Shown: positions 17,917-26,611 of the stretch, in pieces
Position numbering within the stretch: position 1 is the first letter of the stretch
Layout: every line of letters starts with the position of its first letter
NCBI RefSeq assembly: GCF_000504165.1
Contig: NZ_AYSE01000001.1
Span: forward strand, 124,001-188,000
Length of the DNA stretch: 64,000 nucleotides
Source: Bacillus sp. FJAT-14578
Lineage (GTDB): Bacteria; Bacillota; Bacilli; Bacillales; Bacillaceae_H
Reading direction: 5' to 3'
Position numbers and translations under genes: made by a program
The notes under the pieces: model-generated
Databases searched by the model: none
Seen by the model: only the letters and a program-made list of their open reading frames with translations
What the model was told of the DNA's origin: nothing

Positions 17917-19068
17917 ATGAAAAAACGTCCAAAGATTTTAATTTTGACGGCCGCTTACGGCAACGGTCATGTGCAGGTCGCCAACGTATTAAAAGATCAA
18001 TTCATTCAATGCAGTGAAGCCGATGTCATCATCTCCAGCATTTATGCTGAATCATATCCTACGCTTACTCCCATCTCTGAAAATGTTTATTTAAAAAGCT
18101 ATACACCTGTAGGCAAACCCATTTACTCCCTTTTTTACCACGGAATCGCGAAAGTTTACGACAAGAGAATTGCTAAATGGTTTGTAAATTTGGGAAGGAA
18201 GCGCCTTGCCCATTTAGTCGAAACCGAGCAGCCTGATATCATTATCAATACATTTCCTGTACTAGCCGTTCCTGAACTTCGCCGACGAACCGGGAGCTCC
18301 ATTCCCACTTTTAGCATCATCACCGATTATTGTTTACATAAAATATGGATATCTCCTGAAATCGATCGTTACTTCGTTGCGACAGAATCAATCAAGGAGT
18401 CGGTTTGCCGCCTAGGAATCCCTCCTTCAAATGTAAAGATTTCGGGCATTCCCATTCGCCCTTCTTTTGAACAACCTGCCAACTCGTCGGAGTTATTTCA
18501 AAAATATGGTTTAAATCCCCATCAAAAACGAATTCTCCTCATGGCAGGAGCTTTTGGCGTATTAAAAAGCATGGATAAAATATGCGAAACGCTCCTAATA
18601 GAAAACGATTGTCAATTAGTGGTCATTTGCGGAAAAAACGATAAACTGAAAGCCGAACTGGAAACATTGGCCGTTCGCTTCCCTGATCGGTTGCTTGTAT
18701 TGGGTTATGTAGATCGGGTTGATGAATGGTTCAGGCTCGCCTCCTTCCTGATTACAAAACCCGGCGGCATTACTTTAACAGAAGCGGCCGCCATCGGTCT
18801 GCCCGTCATTTTATATAAGCCTACGCCCGGACAGGAAAAAGGAAATGCCGTTTACTTCGAACGTCAAAATGGGGCCTTGGTTGCCCGTGGACTGAATGAT
18901 ATATACCGTTTTTCTTCTTATTTATTGGAAAATGACGAAGTGTTAGACAATATGAAACGAAGCATCCATTCAATTCATCGCAAACAAGCCGCACAGAACA
19001 TTACAGAAGATATACTGGAGGCTGTGCACAATCAGCATCATCCGTTATATAGAAATGCTTCCTATTAA
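17917..19068 (+). CDS. ugtP: Diglucosyl-diacylglycerol synthase UgtP
   Basis: UgtP adds glucose from UDP-glucose to diacylglycerol at the inner membrane face, making glycolipids and the lipoteichoic acid anchor. The 383-residue product matches the 382 of the Bacillus subtilis enzyme. Recognisable stretches are ILILTAAYGNGHVQVANVLK at the N-terminus, IINTFPVLAVPELRRRTGS, ITDYCLHKIWISPEIDRY, VKISGIPIRPSFEQ and, in the donor-binding domain, KPGGITLTEAAAIGLPVILY. The ATG at 17917 has GAGGTGG before it. It is monocistronic, with a strong terminator. Confidence 0.95.
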   Translation: MKKRPKILILTAAYGNGHVQVANVLKDQFIQCSEADVIISSIYAESYPTLTPISENVYLKSYTPVGKPIYSLFYHGIAKVYDKRIAKWFVNLGRKRLAHLVETEQPDIIINTFPVLAVPELRRRTGSSIPTFSIITDYCLHKIWISPEIDRYFVATESIKESVCRLGIPPSNVKISGIPIRPSFEQPANSSELFQKYGLNPHQKRILLMAGAFGVLKSMDKICETLLIENDCQLVVICGKNDKLKAELETLAVRFPDRLLVLGYVDRVDEWFRLASFLITKPGGITLTEAAAIGLPVILYKPTPGQEKGNAVYFERQNGALVARGLNDIYRFSSYLLENDEVLDNMKRSIHSIHRKQAAQNITEDILEAVHNQHHPLYRNASY

Positions 19069-19080
19069 TTAAAACGGCAA

Positions 19081-19122
19081 AAAGGTGAAGGAAGCACATT
19101 TTTTGCACTTCCTTCACCTTTT
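19081..19122 (+). terminator. Terminator of ugtP
   Basis: AAAGGTGAAGGAAG pairs exactly with CTTCCTTCACCTTT, followed by TTTC. The stretch 19123-19534 after it has only a weak minus-strand frame (19181-19435) and is otherwise empty. Confidence 0.85.
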
Positions 19123-19534
19123 TCATTCCTCATATCAAATACTATCCCATCCTCAAACCTTAATTTTCAGATGGGGTGATTTATTTAATAAGTGCTACCG
19201 CAAACTCATCGCCGCTCCTGCAGAATGGATATTTGCTTGTGTGGTTTGCATTCTCGGGGGTGTCTTTGGGTCCATCAATAAAGTTGAATAATAATTTTCT
19301 GATATTACGACAATGCAGACTAAAAATAACCACTTTTTCAGTCAATGATTCAATTGAATATTCTTCTCCTTTTACAAAAAAACGCGTTTTGGTACACGCC
19401 CCTTTGACAATACTGCCATCCATTAACGACAGCACTACTATATACGTACATAATCATGGATAGGTTTCAATTAACTCTAGGTTTTTGCAAAATGCTCCAG
19501 AGAATCATGTTCCTCATACACCTCTATCGTCATT

Positions 19535-20542
19535 TCAACCCCTTGCTAAATCTCTTCGATCGGGAGCCGAAGGAGCCCTTTCCAGCCAACCATTTTCAAT
19601 CATAATATTTGCCCCGTCTGCCGCCAATTCTCCAATCTCGATGATTAAGCGGCCATAAGCAGCTGCCAAATCTCTTCTTGGGCTCCCCCCCATACTGGCC
19701 CCATAATAACCGACCCCTGCCGTATTCAATGCTGCTGCCTGAAACATCATTAGTTTATCCGAAAATACAGGTTCTTGGGATGTTGTCGGCATTACTCCCC
19801 ACGAAACGGGCGCTGTCACGTTACTTTCCTCTAAAAACTTACTGAAAACGGTACTATGATGCTGGGCCACCTCTGCCCCTCTTGTCATATATTGGCGAAC
19901 GGCTTTTGATTGTGCCACTTGAGAAAATCCCGTCAACATGGCAGTTTCTAGCGTGTTTCGGTACAAATTCGTAAACAAAAATGAAATTTCAATGCTTGTG
20001 AGGGCTCGTTGTTCTCCCATCCATCCAGCTAAAAAGTGCTGCTTATGAACAAATTCCGGTTGCTCTGGATACGGAATATAGGGAGGACGAATATACAGTC
20101 CTTTTTCCTGTAATACATTTGTTGAACGGTTAAACAATTCAGCGGACGATTTTAAACAAGATGTGTAAAATTCGCGAATATCATGACGTGATGAGGTTGG
20201 AAGAGCTACACTATAAGTGTTTAACCCCACCGAACCTAAACCTTGAACATAATACAACATAAATTCATCACTAAAAAGCCTTGGAGCTTTTACACTGACA
20301 TCTTGCTCCGTAAATCCCACCGGGACAGGATGTCCTTCAGCCTTATAAATATCCATGATAATACCGGTCTGTGTTTTGGCTAATTTTAACGCATATTCCA
20401 GATAGGGTTTCACATCTGGATCTTCCACATGCTCTAAAAAGTAAGAAATGATACAATTCGCCAATGTATTATTTAAATACGAACCAAATAATGATGATAG
20501 TTCACTCGACGTTAACTTGATATGGTCATGACTTATTTCCAT
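19535..20542 (-). CDS. DUF3231 family protein (spore-related), paralog 2
   Basis: A 335-residue member of the same family and the same length as the gene at 9144-10151. Shared landmarks include GHPVPVGFTEQDVSVKAPRL, GLNTYSVALPTSSRHD, VLQEKGLYIRPPYIPYP, ETAMLTGFSQVAQSKAVRQY and EPVFSDKLMMFQAAAL. The protein is soluble, helical and duplicated internally. The ATG at 20542 follows GGAGGT; an in-frame upstream extension lacks an RBS. Function unknown. Confidence 0.82.
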   Translation of the reverse strand: MEISHDHIKLTSSELSSLFGSYLNNTLANCIISYFLEHVEDPDVKPYLEYALKLAKTQTGIIMDIYKAEGHPVPVGFTEQDVSVKAPRLFSDEFMLYYVQGLGSVGLNTYSVALPTSSRHDIREFYTSCLKSSAELFNRSTNVLQEKGLYIRPPYIPYPEQPEFVHKQHFLAGWMGEQRALTSIEISFLFTNLYRNTLETAMLTGFSQVAQSKAVRQYMTRGAEVAQHHSTVFSKFLEESNVTAPVSWGVMPTTSQEPVFSDKLMMFQAAALNTAGVGYYGASMGGSPRRDLAAAYGRLIIEIGELAADGANIMIENGWLERAPSAPDRRDLARG

Positions 20543-20701
20543 AAGAGAATACCTCCGATTTAATCTGCTGTATATAAAATTCCCTAAATGAAAAAAAATA
20601 TAAGACACGACCATATTCTCAAATGTAATATATTATTTAAACCCTTCTAAATCCACATCTTGATCAGAAACCGGAATTTAACCATAATTTTAAAAAAGGA
20701 A

Positions 20702-20755
20702 AACGGCCCCGTCGTGAAAACCAAGTAAGTTCCCGGGTTCCGTGACGGGGCCGTT
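20702..20755 (-). terminator. Terminator of the PTS gene; member of a repeated hairpin family
   Basis: AACGGCCCCGTC pairs with GACGGGGCCGTT; the minus strand continues into a T-rich tail. The inner stem and loop resemble hairpins at 45855-45914 and 46565-46619. Confidence 0.75.
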
Positions 20756-20825
20756 CATTAAAATTTGTGATTTATTAAAGACTTATAGGAGAACCTCGAT
20801 TAGTATTCTGCTTTAGAACTCTTTT

Positions 20826-22373
20826 TTAGCTTGTCTTTTTTGAACTCAAATCTTTATCAATGATTCTTTTAATTTGTTCTTTTAATTGATCCGATTTAGG
20901 ACCAAAGATAGCTTGGATGTTATTTCCTATCTCCAACACACCAGCGGCACCGAGATTTTTCAATCGTTCCTTATCAACATGTTTAACATCATTTACAGAT
21001 ACTCGTAAACGTGTGATACATGCATCTAAATGTGCAATGTTTGCTTGTCCGCCAAGCGCTTCCAAGATGTTATGCGGCAGTTCGTTCACTTCGCTGTTAC
21101 CGGTTTCTGCTTCACTCTTCTGATCTTCACGTCCAGGTGTTTTCAGATCAAACTTGCGAATCGCAAAACGGAAACCGAAGTAATAGATGACGGAAAGTAC
21201 TAAACCAACCGGAATGACCAACCACCAATCTGTCCGGTTTTGCATAACCCCGAATAAGATGTAATCAATAACCCCTCCCGAGAACGTCATACCGATTTTG
21301 ACATTTAAGATTTGCATAATCATGAATGATAAACCGGCGAATACAGCATGAATCGCAAATAAGATTGGTGCCACGAATAAAAACGTAAACTCAATTGGCT
21401 CTGTAATACCTGTTAAAAACGATGTTAATGCAGCTGACCCCATAATCCCTGCAACATACTTTTTATGCTCAGGCCGCGCTTCATGATACATGGCTAAGGC
21501 AGCTGCCGGCAGACCGAACATCATGAACGCAAATTTCCCCGTCATAAATGTACCAGCTGTTAACTCTACACCGTCTTTCAGTTGGGCAAAGAAGATTTTT
21601 TGATCGCCTCGAATCACTTCACCAGCTTTGTTTACATACTCCCCAAATTCAAACCAGAATGGTGAATAGAAAATGTGATGAAGTCCGAATGGAATTAATG
21701 AACGCTCAACGACTCCAAATACAAAGGCTGACATAGTAGGATTAGCATCAATCATATTTTTTGAGAATGCATTTAATCCATGTTGAACCGGCGGCCAAAC
21801 AAAAATCATGATGACACCAATGATAATGGCCGATACACCTGTAATAATCGGCACAAAACGTTTACCTGCAAAGAATCCTAAGTATGATGGTAATTCAATG
21901 TTGAAATAGCGATTGTACATCGATGCGGCCAATATACCGATGATGATACCTCCGAAGACTCCTGTCGCTAAAGTCGGAATTCCCAGTATACTTGCAAATG
22001 CCGGGTTTGTCCCAACCTGGGCTGGATCTAACTGGCCTGTTGCGATTAAAATCGTACTCATGGTTTTGTTCATGATCAAATAACCTACGATAGCGGCAAT
22101 CCCTGCTACTCCATCACCACCAGCTAAACCAACAGCAACCCCCACCGCAAATAAAAGCGACAAGTTACCAAAAATGATATCACCTGCTTGCGATAAAACG
22201 TTCGATACAAGCTGAATCCACCCTGCTTCAAGGAAAGGAATCGCAGCCAATAAAGTGGGATTTTGAAGAGCTGTCCCCACTCCCAGTAAAATTCCCGCTG
22301 CCGGTAAAATCGCAACCGGAAGCATTAAGGCTTTCCCGACTTTTTGTAATACGCCAAAAAGCTGTTTAAACAT
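20826..22373 (-). CDS. PTS glucose-type permease, IICB subunit
   Basis: A 515-residue membrane permease that phosphorylates a hexose during uptake. The IIC domain (about 1-400) starts with [20 protein letters not shown] and has the [20 protein letters not shown] and [15 protein letters not shown] signatures. The IIB domain (about 430-510) carries the phosphorylated Cys in [13 protein letters not shown]. The IIA domain found at the C-terminus of Bacillus subtilis PtsG is missing, so an external IIA must be used. The start at 22373 follows a GGGGG-type RBS. Glucose or a related sugar is likely; GlcNAc or maltose cannot be ruled out. Cre-like sites lie upstream. Confidence 0.9.
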   Translation of the reverse strand: MFKQLFGVLQKVGKALMLPVAILPAAGILLGVGTALQNPTLLAAIPFLEAGWIQLVSNVLSQAGDIIFGNLSLLFAVGVAVGLAGGDGVAGIAAIVGYLIMNKTMSTILIATGQLDPAQVGTNPAFASILGIPTLATGVFGGIIIGILAASMYNRYFNIELPSYLGFFAGKRFVPIITGVSAIIIGVIMIFVWPPVQHGLNAFSKNMIDANPTMSAFVFGVVERSLIPFGLHHIFYSPFWFEFGEYVNKAGEVIRGDQKIFFAQLKDGVELTAGTFMTGKFAFMMFGLPAAALAMYHEARPEHKKYVAGIMGSAALTSFLTGITEPIEFTFLFVAPILFAIHAVFAGLSFMIMQILNVKIGMTFSGGVIDYILFGVMQNRTDWWLVIPVGLVLSVIYYFGFRFAIRKFDLKTPGREDQKSEAETGNSEVNELPHNILEALGGQANIAHLDACITRLRVSVNDVKHVDKERLKNLGAAGVLEIGNNIQAIFGPKSDQLKEQIKRIIDKDLSSKKTS

Positions 22374-22436
22374 AAAATACCCCCCTATATTTCTAGCATG
22401 CAATAATTAACAAGTGACTGAATAGATGCGTTCTTT

Positions 22437-22450
22437 TTAAAGCGCTTTCT
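22437..22450 (+). promoter_or_regulatory. cre-like site upstream of PTS gene
   Basis: TTAAAGCGCTTTCT matches the cre core (AARCGYTWNCW) but has T for G at position 2. It lies 64 bp before the start of the IICB gene. A second site of the same type follows at 22633-22646. Confidence 0.4.
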
Positions 22451-22632
22451 TTTTTTGCAATCAAAAAAGGCATGAGCAAAAAATGAAATAATACGATTGC
22501 CAAAAGGACAACAACGCCTTTTTTTAAACAATCGACATTTCATTCTTTCACTCATGCCTGATCGAATCAGTAACACGTATCAAAAGAAATGACGTTTATT
22601 CAGCTTGTTAACTAAAGATACAAGTTCACCAA

Positions 22633-22646
22633 TTAAAGCGCTTCCA
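22633..22646 (+). promoter_or_regulatory. Second cre-like site in the PTS/DUF2243 divergent region
   Basis: TTAAAGCGCTTCCA has the AAAGCGCTT core. It lies about 260 bp from the PTS start. The rest of 22451-23009 is AT-rich with no other feature I can support. Confidence 0.35.
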
Positions 22647-23009
22647 TTATAAGGACGTTAATTAGTGATTGATTAGTTTATAATCTAGCATAGAAATTTT
22701 CTCTTTGCAAGATACTTTTTTGAAATTTCAAATTTTTTCTAGTATTTTCATTACCGGCCACATCCTTTTTAGCGCTCTCTCTTTGTATACCGTTGCTTAA
22801 ATCTCTTTCGATATCGTTCCTTAACACGGATCATTTTGCGTTTCTCCTCAATATGGCCATTCAATTAATTAATCCCCATCGTAGTTTCCCATAAAACTGT
22901 TAAACATCCAAAATGGTCTTAAAGAGGGTTGTTCCCGTTTATAACCTATTAGTATGGGGTAAGCTAGGTAAAGAAATACGGAGAAAAATATTAGAGGAAG
23001 GAGAATTCT

Positions 23010-23516
23010 ATGGCTGCTGAAACGAAACATTCAAACCATGCGGCTCGATCTGCCTACTCGTCCCGCAACCTATGGGCAGGCATCTTGTTCGGGCTTGGTT
23101 TAGTTGCCTTCATAGATGAAACCCTTTTTCATCAATTGCTGCACTGGCATCACTTCTATGATAAGTCCACAACCGATATTGGGTTGGTCTCAGATGGCTT
23201 GTTCCACGCCTTTAGCTGGTTTGCGACAATTGGATCATCCTTTATGTTGGCAGACCTTAACCGCCGGAACGCCTGGTGGCCTGCGAGATGGTGGGGAGGT
23301 ATACTGCTCGGAGGAGGCGGATTCCAGTTATACGACGGTATCATCCAACATAAACTGATGCGGATACACCAAATTCGCTATGATGTGGATATTCTTCCCT
23401 ACGATCTAATATGGAACATCCTTGCTGCTGCCATGCTTGCAGCCGGTATCGTTCTCGCTATACGTACACGACGCGAATCACAGCAAACGGGAGGTACTGC
23501 CTTAAATGAACGGTAA
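23010..23516 (+). CDS. DUF2243 membrane protein
   Basis: A 168-residue protein with four hydrophobic segments and a conserved His-rich pattern near the first (DETLFHQLLHWHHFYDKSTT), then DIGLVSDGLFHAFSW and LLGGGGFQLYDGIIQHKLMR. This is the DUF2243 family, of unknown function. It overlaps the downstream ctaG-like gene by 11 bp, implying coupled translation. The pairing with a cytochrome oxidase assembly factor and the many His residues suggest metal or haem handling, which is inference. RBS AGGAAGGAG precedes the ATG. Confidence 0.85.
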   Translation: MAAETKHSNHAARSAYSSRNLWAGILFGLGLVAFIDETLFHQLLHWHHFYDKSTTDIGLVSDGLFHAFSWFATIGSSFMLADLNRRNAWWPARWWGGILLGGGGFQLYDGIIQHKLMRIHQIRYDVDILPYDLIWNILAAAMLAAGIVLAIRTRRESQQTGGTALNER

Positions 23517-24294
23517 TCACATTCATCATGGCAGTATCGTTTCTTTCGGGCTTCTTTTCTCGTTACCGTTTGTCCTGGCATTGATAATCTATGTTTTTGC
23601 AGCGGTCATATCCAATCGACATCACAAACAATGGCCGCTCTATCGATATGCCTTCTGGATATTCGGTGTTCTTTGTGCTGCCGCTGCTGTGGTCGGCCCC
23701 CTGGCGCATCGCTCCCATGTTGATTTCATGGCACACATGATCGGTCACTTGCTCCTTGGGATGCTCGCACCACTCTTCATTGTTCTCGCCGCACCTATGA
23801 CTCTCATCTTACGAACGCTTAGCACGCTTCCGGCACGACGTCTTTCACGTGTGCTGAAAAGTTGGCCGGCAGGCATGTTGACTAATCCCAGCGTCGCGTC
23901 TTTCCTCAATATTGGAGGGTTATGGATTCTCTACACAACCGACTTGTACGCGGTGATGCAGCAAAACGCCCTTCTGCACATAGTCGTGCACATACATGTA
24001 TTCTTGGCGGGCTATGTTTTTACTTTATCGATAATTTATATTGATCCGACACCCCATCGATTCAGCTTCATGTACCGGGCGATCGTGTTGGTCATTTCCT
24101 TGGCGGGCCACGGAATCCTTTCTAAGTACATCTATGCCCATCCCCCTGACGGCGTGCCCGCAGAACAGGCTGAAATCGGAGGAATGCTCATGTACTACGG
24201 GGGCGATGCCATTGACCTCATCTTAATCTGGATATTTTGTTTTCAATGGTTTAAAGCTACGCGACCTCGAGCAGTTTTGTCTATGGAACAGTAA
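23506..24294 (+). CDS. ctaG: Cytochrome c oxidase assembly protein, CtaG (caa3) family
   Basis: A 262-residue membrane protein with about seven helices. Conserved His positions typical of the caa3-type CtaG family are visible: GPLAHRSHVDFMAHMIGHLL near residue 67 and LLHIVVHIHVFLAGYVFTLS near residue 160, plus the C-terminal MLMYYGGDAIDLILIWIFCF. The family is needed for copper insertion or maturation of caa3 oxidase. It overlaps the DUF2243 gene. The oxidase structural genes are not in the window. Confidence 0.88.
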   Translation: MNGNHIHHGSIVSFGLLFSLPFVLALIIYVFAAVISNRHHKQWPLYRYAFWIFGVLCAAAAVVGPLAHRSHVDFMAHMIGHLLLGMLAPLFIVLAAPMTLILRTLSTLPARRLSRVLKSWPAGMLTNPSVASFLNIGGLWILYTTDLYAVMQQNALLHIVVHIHVFLAGYVFTLSIIYIDPTPHRFSFMYRAIVLVISLAGHGILSKYIYAHPPDGVPAEQAEIGGMLMYYGGDAIDLILIWIFCFQWFKATRPRAVLSMEQ

Positions 24295-24375
24295 GTGCAT
24301 AAAGGAAACTTCTATCAGTGGGGTCTTACTACCCGTTCATGCGGGATAAATGTCTATTAGGCAAAATTAAAAGTT

Positions 24376-24408
24376 AAAAGGTGACGAGAATAAACCTGTC
24401 ACCTTTCC
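24376..24408. terminator. Hairpin between ctaG and the clpP remnant
   Basis: AAAGGTGAC pairs with GTCACCTTT. It is placed to end transcription from both the ctaG side and the clpP remnant side; the minus-strand continuation is T-rich. Confidence 0.6.
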
Positions 24409-24421
24409 ATTTGTTGATATA

Positions 24422-24545
24422 CTATAGGTTTCTTTTGTTGATGACTTTGTCGATGATCCCATATTTCATTGCCTCTTGGGCACTCATAAAATAATCACGA
24501 TCCGTATCCTTTGCCACTTTTTCAGCGGGCTCTCTCCCGATTGTA
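24422..24545 (-). pseudogene. C-terminal fragment of clpP
   Basis: In the minus-strand frame the last 40 codons read [20 protein letters not shown] then [18 protein letters not shown], which is the conserved C-terminus of the ClpP protease subunit (DTDRDxFMSAxEAxxYGxID). Nothing of the Ser/His catalytic part is present. The fragment begins exactly where the GIY-YIG gene ends, in a different frame, so the two are joined by a deletion or recombination. A terminator follows the fragment, probably the original clpP terminator. Confidence 0.8.
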
Positions 24546-24878
24546 CCCGCGTTCTCCATATGGCTGAAGCTTATCCAGCCATGCTTCCTCAAGCTTTTTG
24601 AGCTCATTTTTCGCGTCGAAATATCCAGCCTCTTTCTCTTTTAAAATCTCTAATATCTCAAAAACAAACGCTTCTTTTCCAAACTCCTTCCACTCGTTTT
24701 GGAGCATTTTGTTTGTATTCGTCCCTACTTCCAACTCAAACCGCTTTCCGCTTAACGTCTTCAAATTCCTTGTGCTTCCAACGAAAATTTTCCCGTTTTG
24801 AGTGTTTTTAATTTGGTAAATCCCCGCTTCCGTTTTTGTTTCCTTGTACAGTTGCTTTAATTCCTTTTTACGATCCAT
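24522..24878 (-). CDS. GIY-YIG domain protein
   Basis: A 118-residue protein. The GIY-YIG-like region is [20 protein letters not shown] near residue 20, with the second Tyr-Ile-Gly replaced by IFVGS. The conserved Glu-containing helix ([17 protein letters not shown]) and the end [13 protein letters not shown] follow. The start at 24878 has AAAGGGG upstream; an in-frame start at 24917 overlaps the preceding gene. The last five residues (RERAR) are encoded by sequence shared with the clpP fragment, so the natural C-terminus was probably replaced right after GYN. Nuclease activity is uncertain. Confidence 0.75.
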   Translation of the reverse strand: MDRKKELKQLYKETKTEAGIYQIKNTQNGKIFVGSTRNLKTLSGKRFELEVGTNTNKMLQNEWKEFGKEAFVFEILEILKEKEAGYFDAKNELKKLEEAWLDKLQPYGERGYNRERAR

Positions 24879-24901
24879 TGTCCGTTTCCCCTTTCTATCT
24901 A

Positions 24902-25657
24902 TTATTTCTTCAGCCAATATTGGCTTCCATCAGGTTTTCGATCCAAAAACCCGTACTCAATTAAATATCTTCTCAACAAAACATAATCATGATAAACAGT
25001 TTGCAATACCTCATTGATTTCCTTTTCTCCATACGTCCGCCCGCTTGTTAGACGCTGTACGATTTCCCGGAGGACGGCCAGCCTCTGCTTTTCCTTTGGC
25101 GGAAAGGCTTTTAACGGACCGTCACTGCCTTGCGGAAAATACTTCTTTACGATTCCTTCTTTTTCTTCCTGTGTGACGTGATATCGTTCATCCACCATCC
25201 TTGCTGTCTTATGAGGGGCTACAAGGGGTGGTGCATGTTGGTCCTTGTCTTTTAAAAGTTCCATCATCGTCAAAAACATCTTTGCCTGCCGTTCCTTCTC
25301 CTTTAAGACAAAACGATGATTTCGAATGGTGGATGCACTGCCGATCCCCATTTCCTGTTGAATTTCCGAATCGCTTTTTCCTTGATAAAAAAGACGGAGA
25401 AGCCGATTTTGATGATCTGTAAGACCCGTTAGCTTTTTATCGAGCTCAATCAAGTATTCAAACACCGATTGATGGGCATTCTCGATATGAATACTCATAT
25501 ACCTTTCGGCTTCATAGAGAACGCCACAATCAGGGTAGATGATTCCTTTTTCGGTTTTTTCACCGCAAAGCAGGCACCTATATTCATTTCCCTCTTCAAT
25601 ATATCCCCGCTTAAGTTCTTCCAGCGATGCGTTCCAAAACAAGTCTGAATTTTGCAT
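24902..25657 (-). CDS. DUF2087 transcription-factor-like protein
   Basis: A 251-residue protein. The N-terminus has a CxxC-type pair (RCLLCGEKTEKG) and C/H positions that may bind zinc. A LuxR-type helix-turn-helix lies near residues 78-120 (LTDHQNRLLRLFYQGKSDSE, then IGSASTIRNHR). The C-terminal DUF2087 domain (about 165-250) has FPPKEKQRLAVLREIVQRL and LRRYLIEYGFLDRKPDGSQY. It is followed 23 bp later by the GIY-YIG gene; this pairing recurs in Bacillus. A perfect 11-bp inverted repeat upstream is a candidate autoregulatory site. Confidence 0.8.
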   Translation of the reverse strand: MQNSDLFWNASLEELKRGYIEEGNEYRCLLCGEKTEKGIIYPDCGVLYEAERYMSIHIENAHQSVFEYLIELDKKLTGLTDHQNRLLRLFYQGKSDSEIQQEMGIGSASTIRNHRFVLKEKERQAKMFLTMMELLKDKDQHAPPLVAPHKTARMVDERYHVTQEEKEGIVKKYFPQGSDGPLKAFPPKEKQRLAVLREIVQRLTSGRTYGEKEINEVLQTVYHDYVLLRRYLIEYGFLDRKPDGSQYWLKK

Positions 25658-25751
25658 TACACAAACACTTCCTCATCACGTTTGGTTTATAACAAACATT
25701 TTATTATATTGTTTATTATAAATCAAACACATTTTATTTTTGTTTAAAATA

Positions 25752-25780
25752 AAACAAACATTTCGTTTGAATGTTTGTTT
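25752..25780. promoter_or_regulatory. Inverted repeat operator upstream of DUF2087 gene
   Basis: AAACAAACATT (25752-25762) and AATGTTTGTTT (25770-25780) are perfect mirror arms around a 7-bp centre. Further half-sites (ACAAACATT, CAAACACATT) lie at 25692-25733, next to the gene start. This looks like a binding region for a dimeric regulator, perhaps the DUF2087 protein itself. Confidence 0.45.
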
Positions 25781-25910
25781 CAATGGACGTTATCTGTTTT
25801 TTGCGGCAGATGAATAAAATCATGCTGTATAGTTTTTAGATATTTACACGGATATTGCAAGAAATCACGTTTAATAGCGTCTAAAAGAAGACTATCGCAT
25901 GGAAGAAAGT

Positions 25911-25942
25911 AAAAAGCTCAGACAATCAATCTGAGCTTTTTT
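25911..25942 (-). terminator. Terminator of the PNPOx-like gene
   Basis: AAAAAGCTCAGA pairs with TCTGAGCTTTTTT, five bases past the stop at 25948 on the minus strand. It can work in both directions. Confidence 0.85.
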
Positions 25943-25947
25943 AGCCA

Positions 25948-26505
25948 TTACCTTTCCCCTTTTATATCATCCATGATCGTTCTGCCCGGGTAAAACACCA
26001 TCTCTTCATTAATCGGGTCTTCTTTAGCGCTCAATCCTTCCACTTCAATCTTGAAAACGGCTGTTTTACTGCCTACCGATGAGCGGTATGTTTCCACATG
26101 TTTTTTTGACAATGATGCTTGAAAATAACCAGGAACATGTTTATCCAATAAATGCTGCAAAGCCTCTGTCGCCTCATTTAAATCCTCGATCAGTTTTACC
26201 TTCCCAAACAGCATGACGCTGAAATAAGCGGTACCAACATTCGCCGGAACCGGGTCGGCAATCGTTCCAAGTTCTTCACTCACGGTAAAACAGACGTGTT
26301 CATTCTCTCTCATCACATCATATTTTCTCCCTGCGCCTGCACCATGAAAATAGATGGCTCCGTTTGCCCAGACAAAATTCAATGGAACGACATAGGGAAG
26401 ATTTCCATCGCATAATCCTAGATAGCCCACTTTTGCGGAAGATAAAAACTCATTAATTTTTTGCGGATCCTTACACTCTTTCATGCTTCTTCTCATGGCT
26501 CTCAC
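25948..26505 (-). CDS. Pyridoxamine 5'-phosphate oxidase-like flavin-binding protein
   Basis: A 185-residue split-barrel flavoprotein of the PNPOx-like group. The N-terminal strand AKVGYLGLCDGNLPYVVPLN and IYFHGAGAGRKYDVMRENEH match the flavin-nucleotide-binding (NimA/PNPOx-like) family. The GTG at 26505 has AAAGGGG 8 bp upstream; internal ATGs at residues 4 and 8 are possible but lack such spacing. It is divergent from a MocR regulator, a common arrangement in which the regulator controls the neighbour. The substrate is unknown. Confidence 0.82.
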   Translation of the reverse strand: MRAMRRSMKECKDPQKINEFLSSAKVGYLGLCDGNLPYVVPLNFVWANGAIYFHGAGAGRKYDVMRENEHVCFTVSEELGTIADPVPANVGTAYFSVMLFGKVKLIEDLNEATEALQHLLDKHVPGYFQASLSKKHVETYRSSVGSKTAVFKIEVEGLSAKEDPINEEMVFYPGRTIMDDIKGER

Positions 26506-26611
26506 TGTATTTACCCCTTTCGGTCATTTTGTTATGATTATTGTAAGAACATTTTGACCTTTCGAAAAGTGACAGTTTTTATCTTTCAAATAGGGTCAGA
26601 AGGAGGATTAC

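Noticed and set aside
19181..19435. 84-codon minus-strand frame between ugtP and the DUF3231 gene
   Set aside because: No convincing RBS or recognisable domain; composition is ambiguous. It could be a small gene, but evidence is too weak to list.
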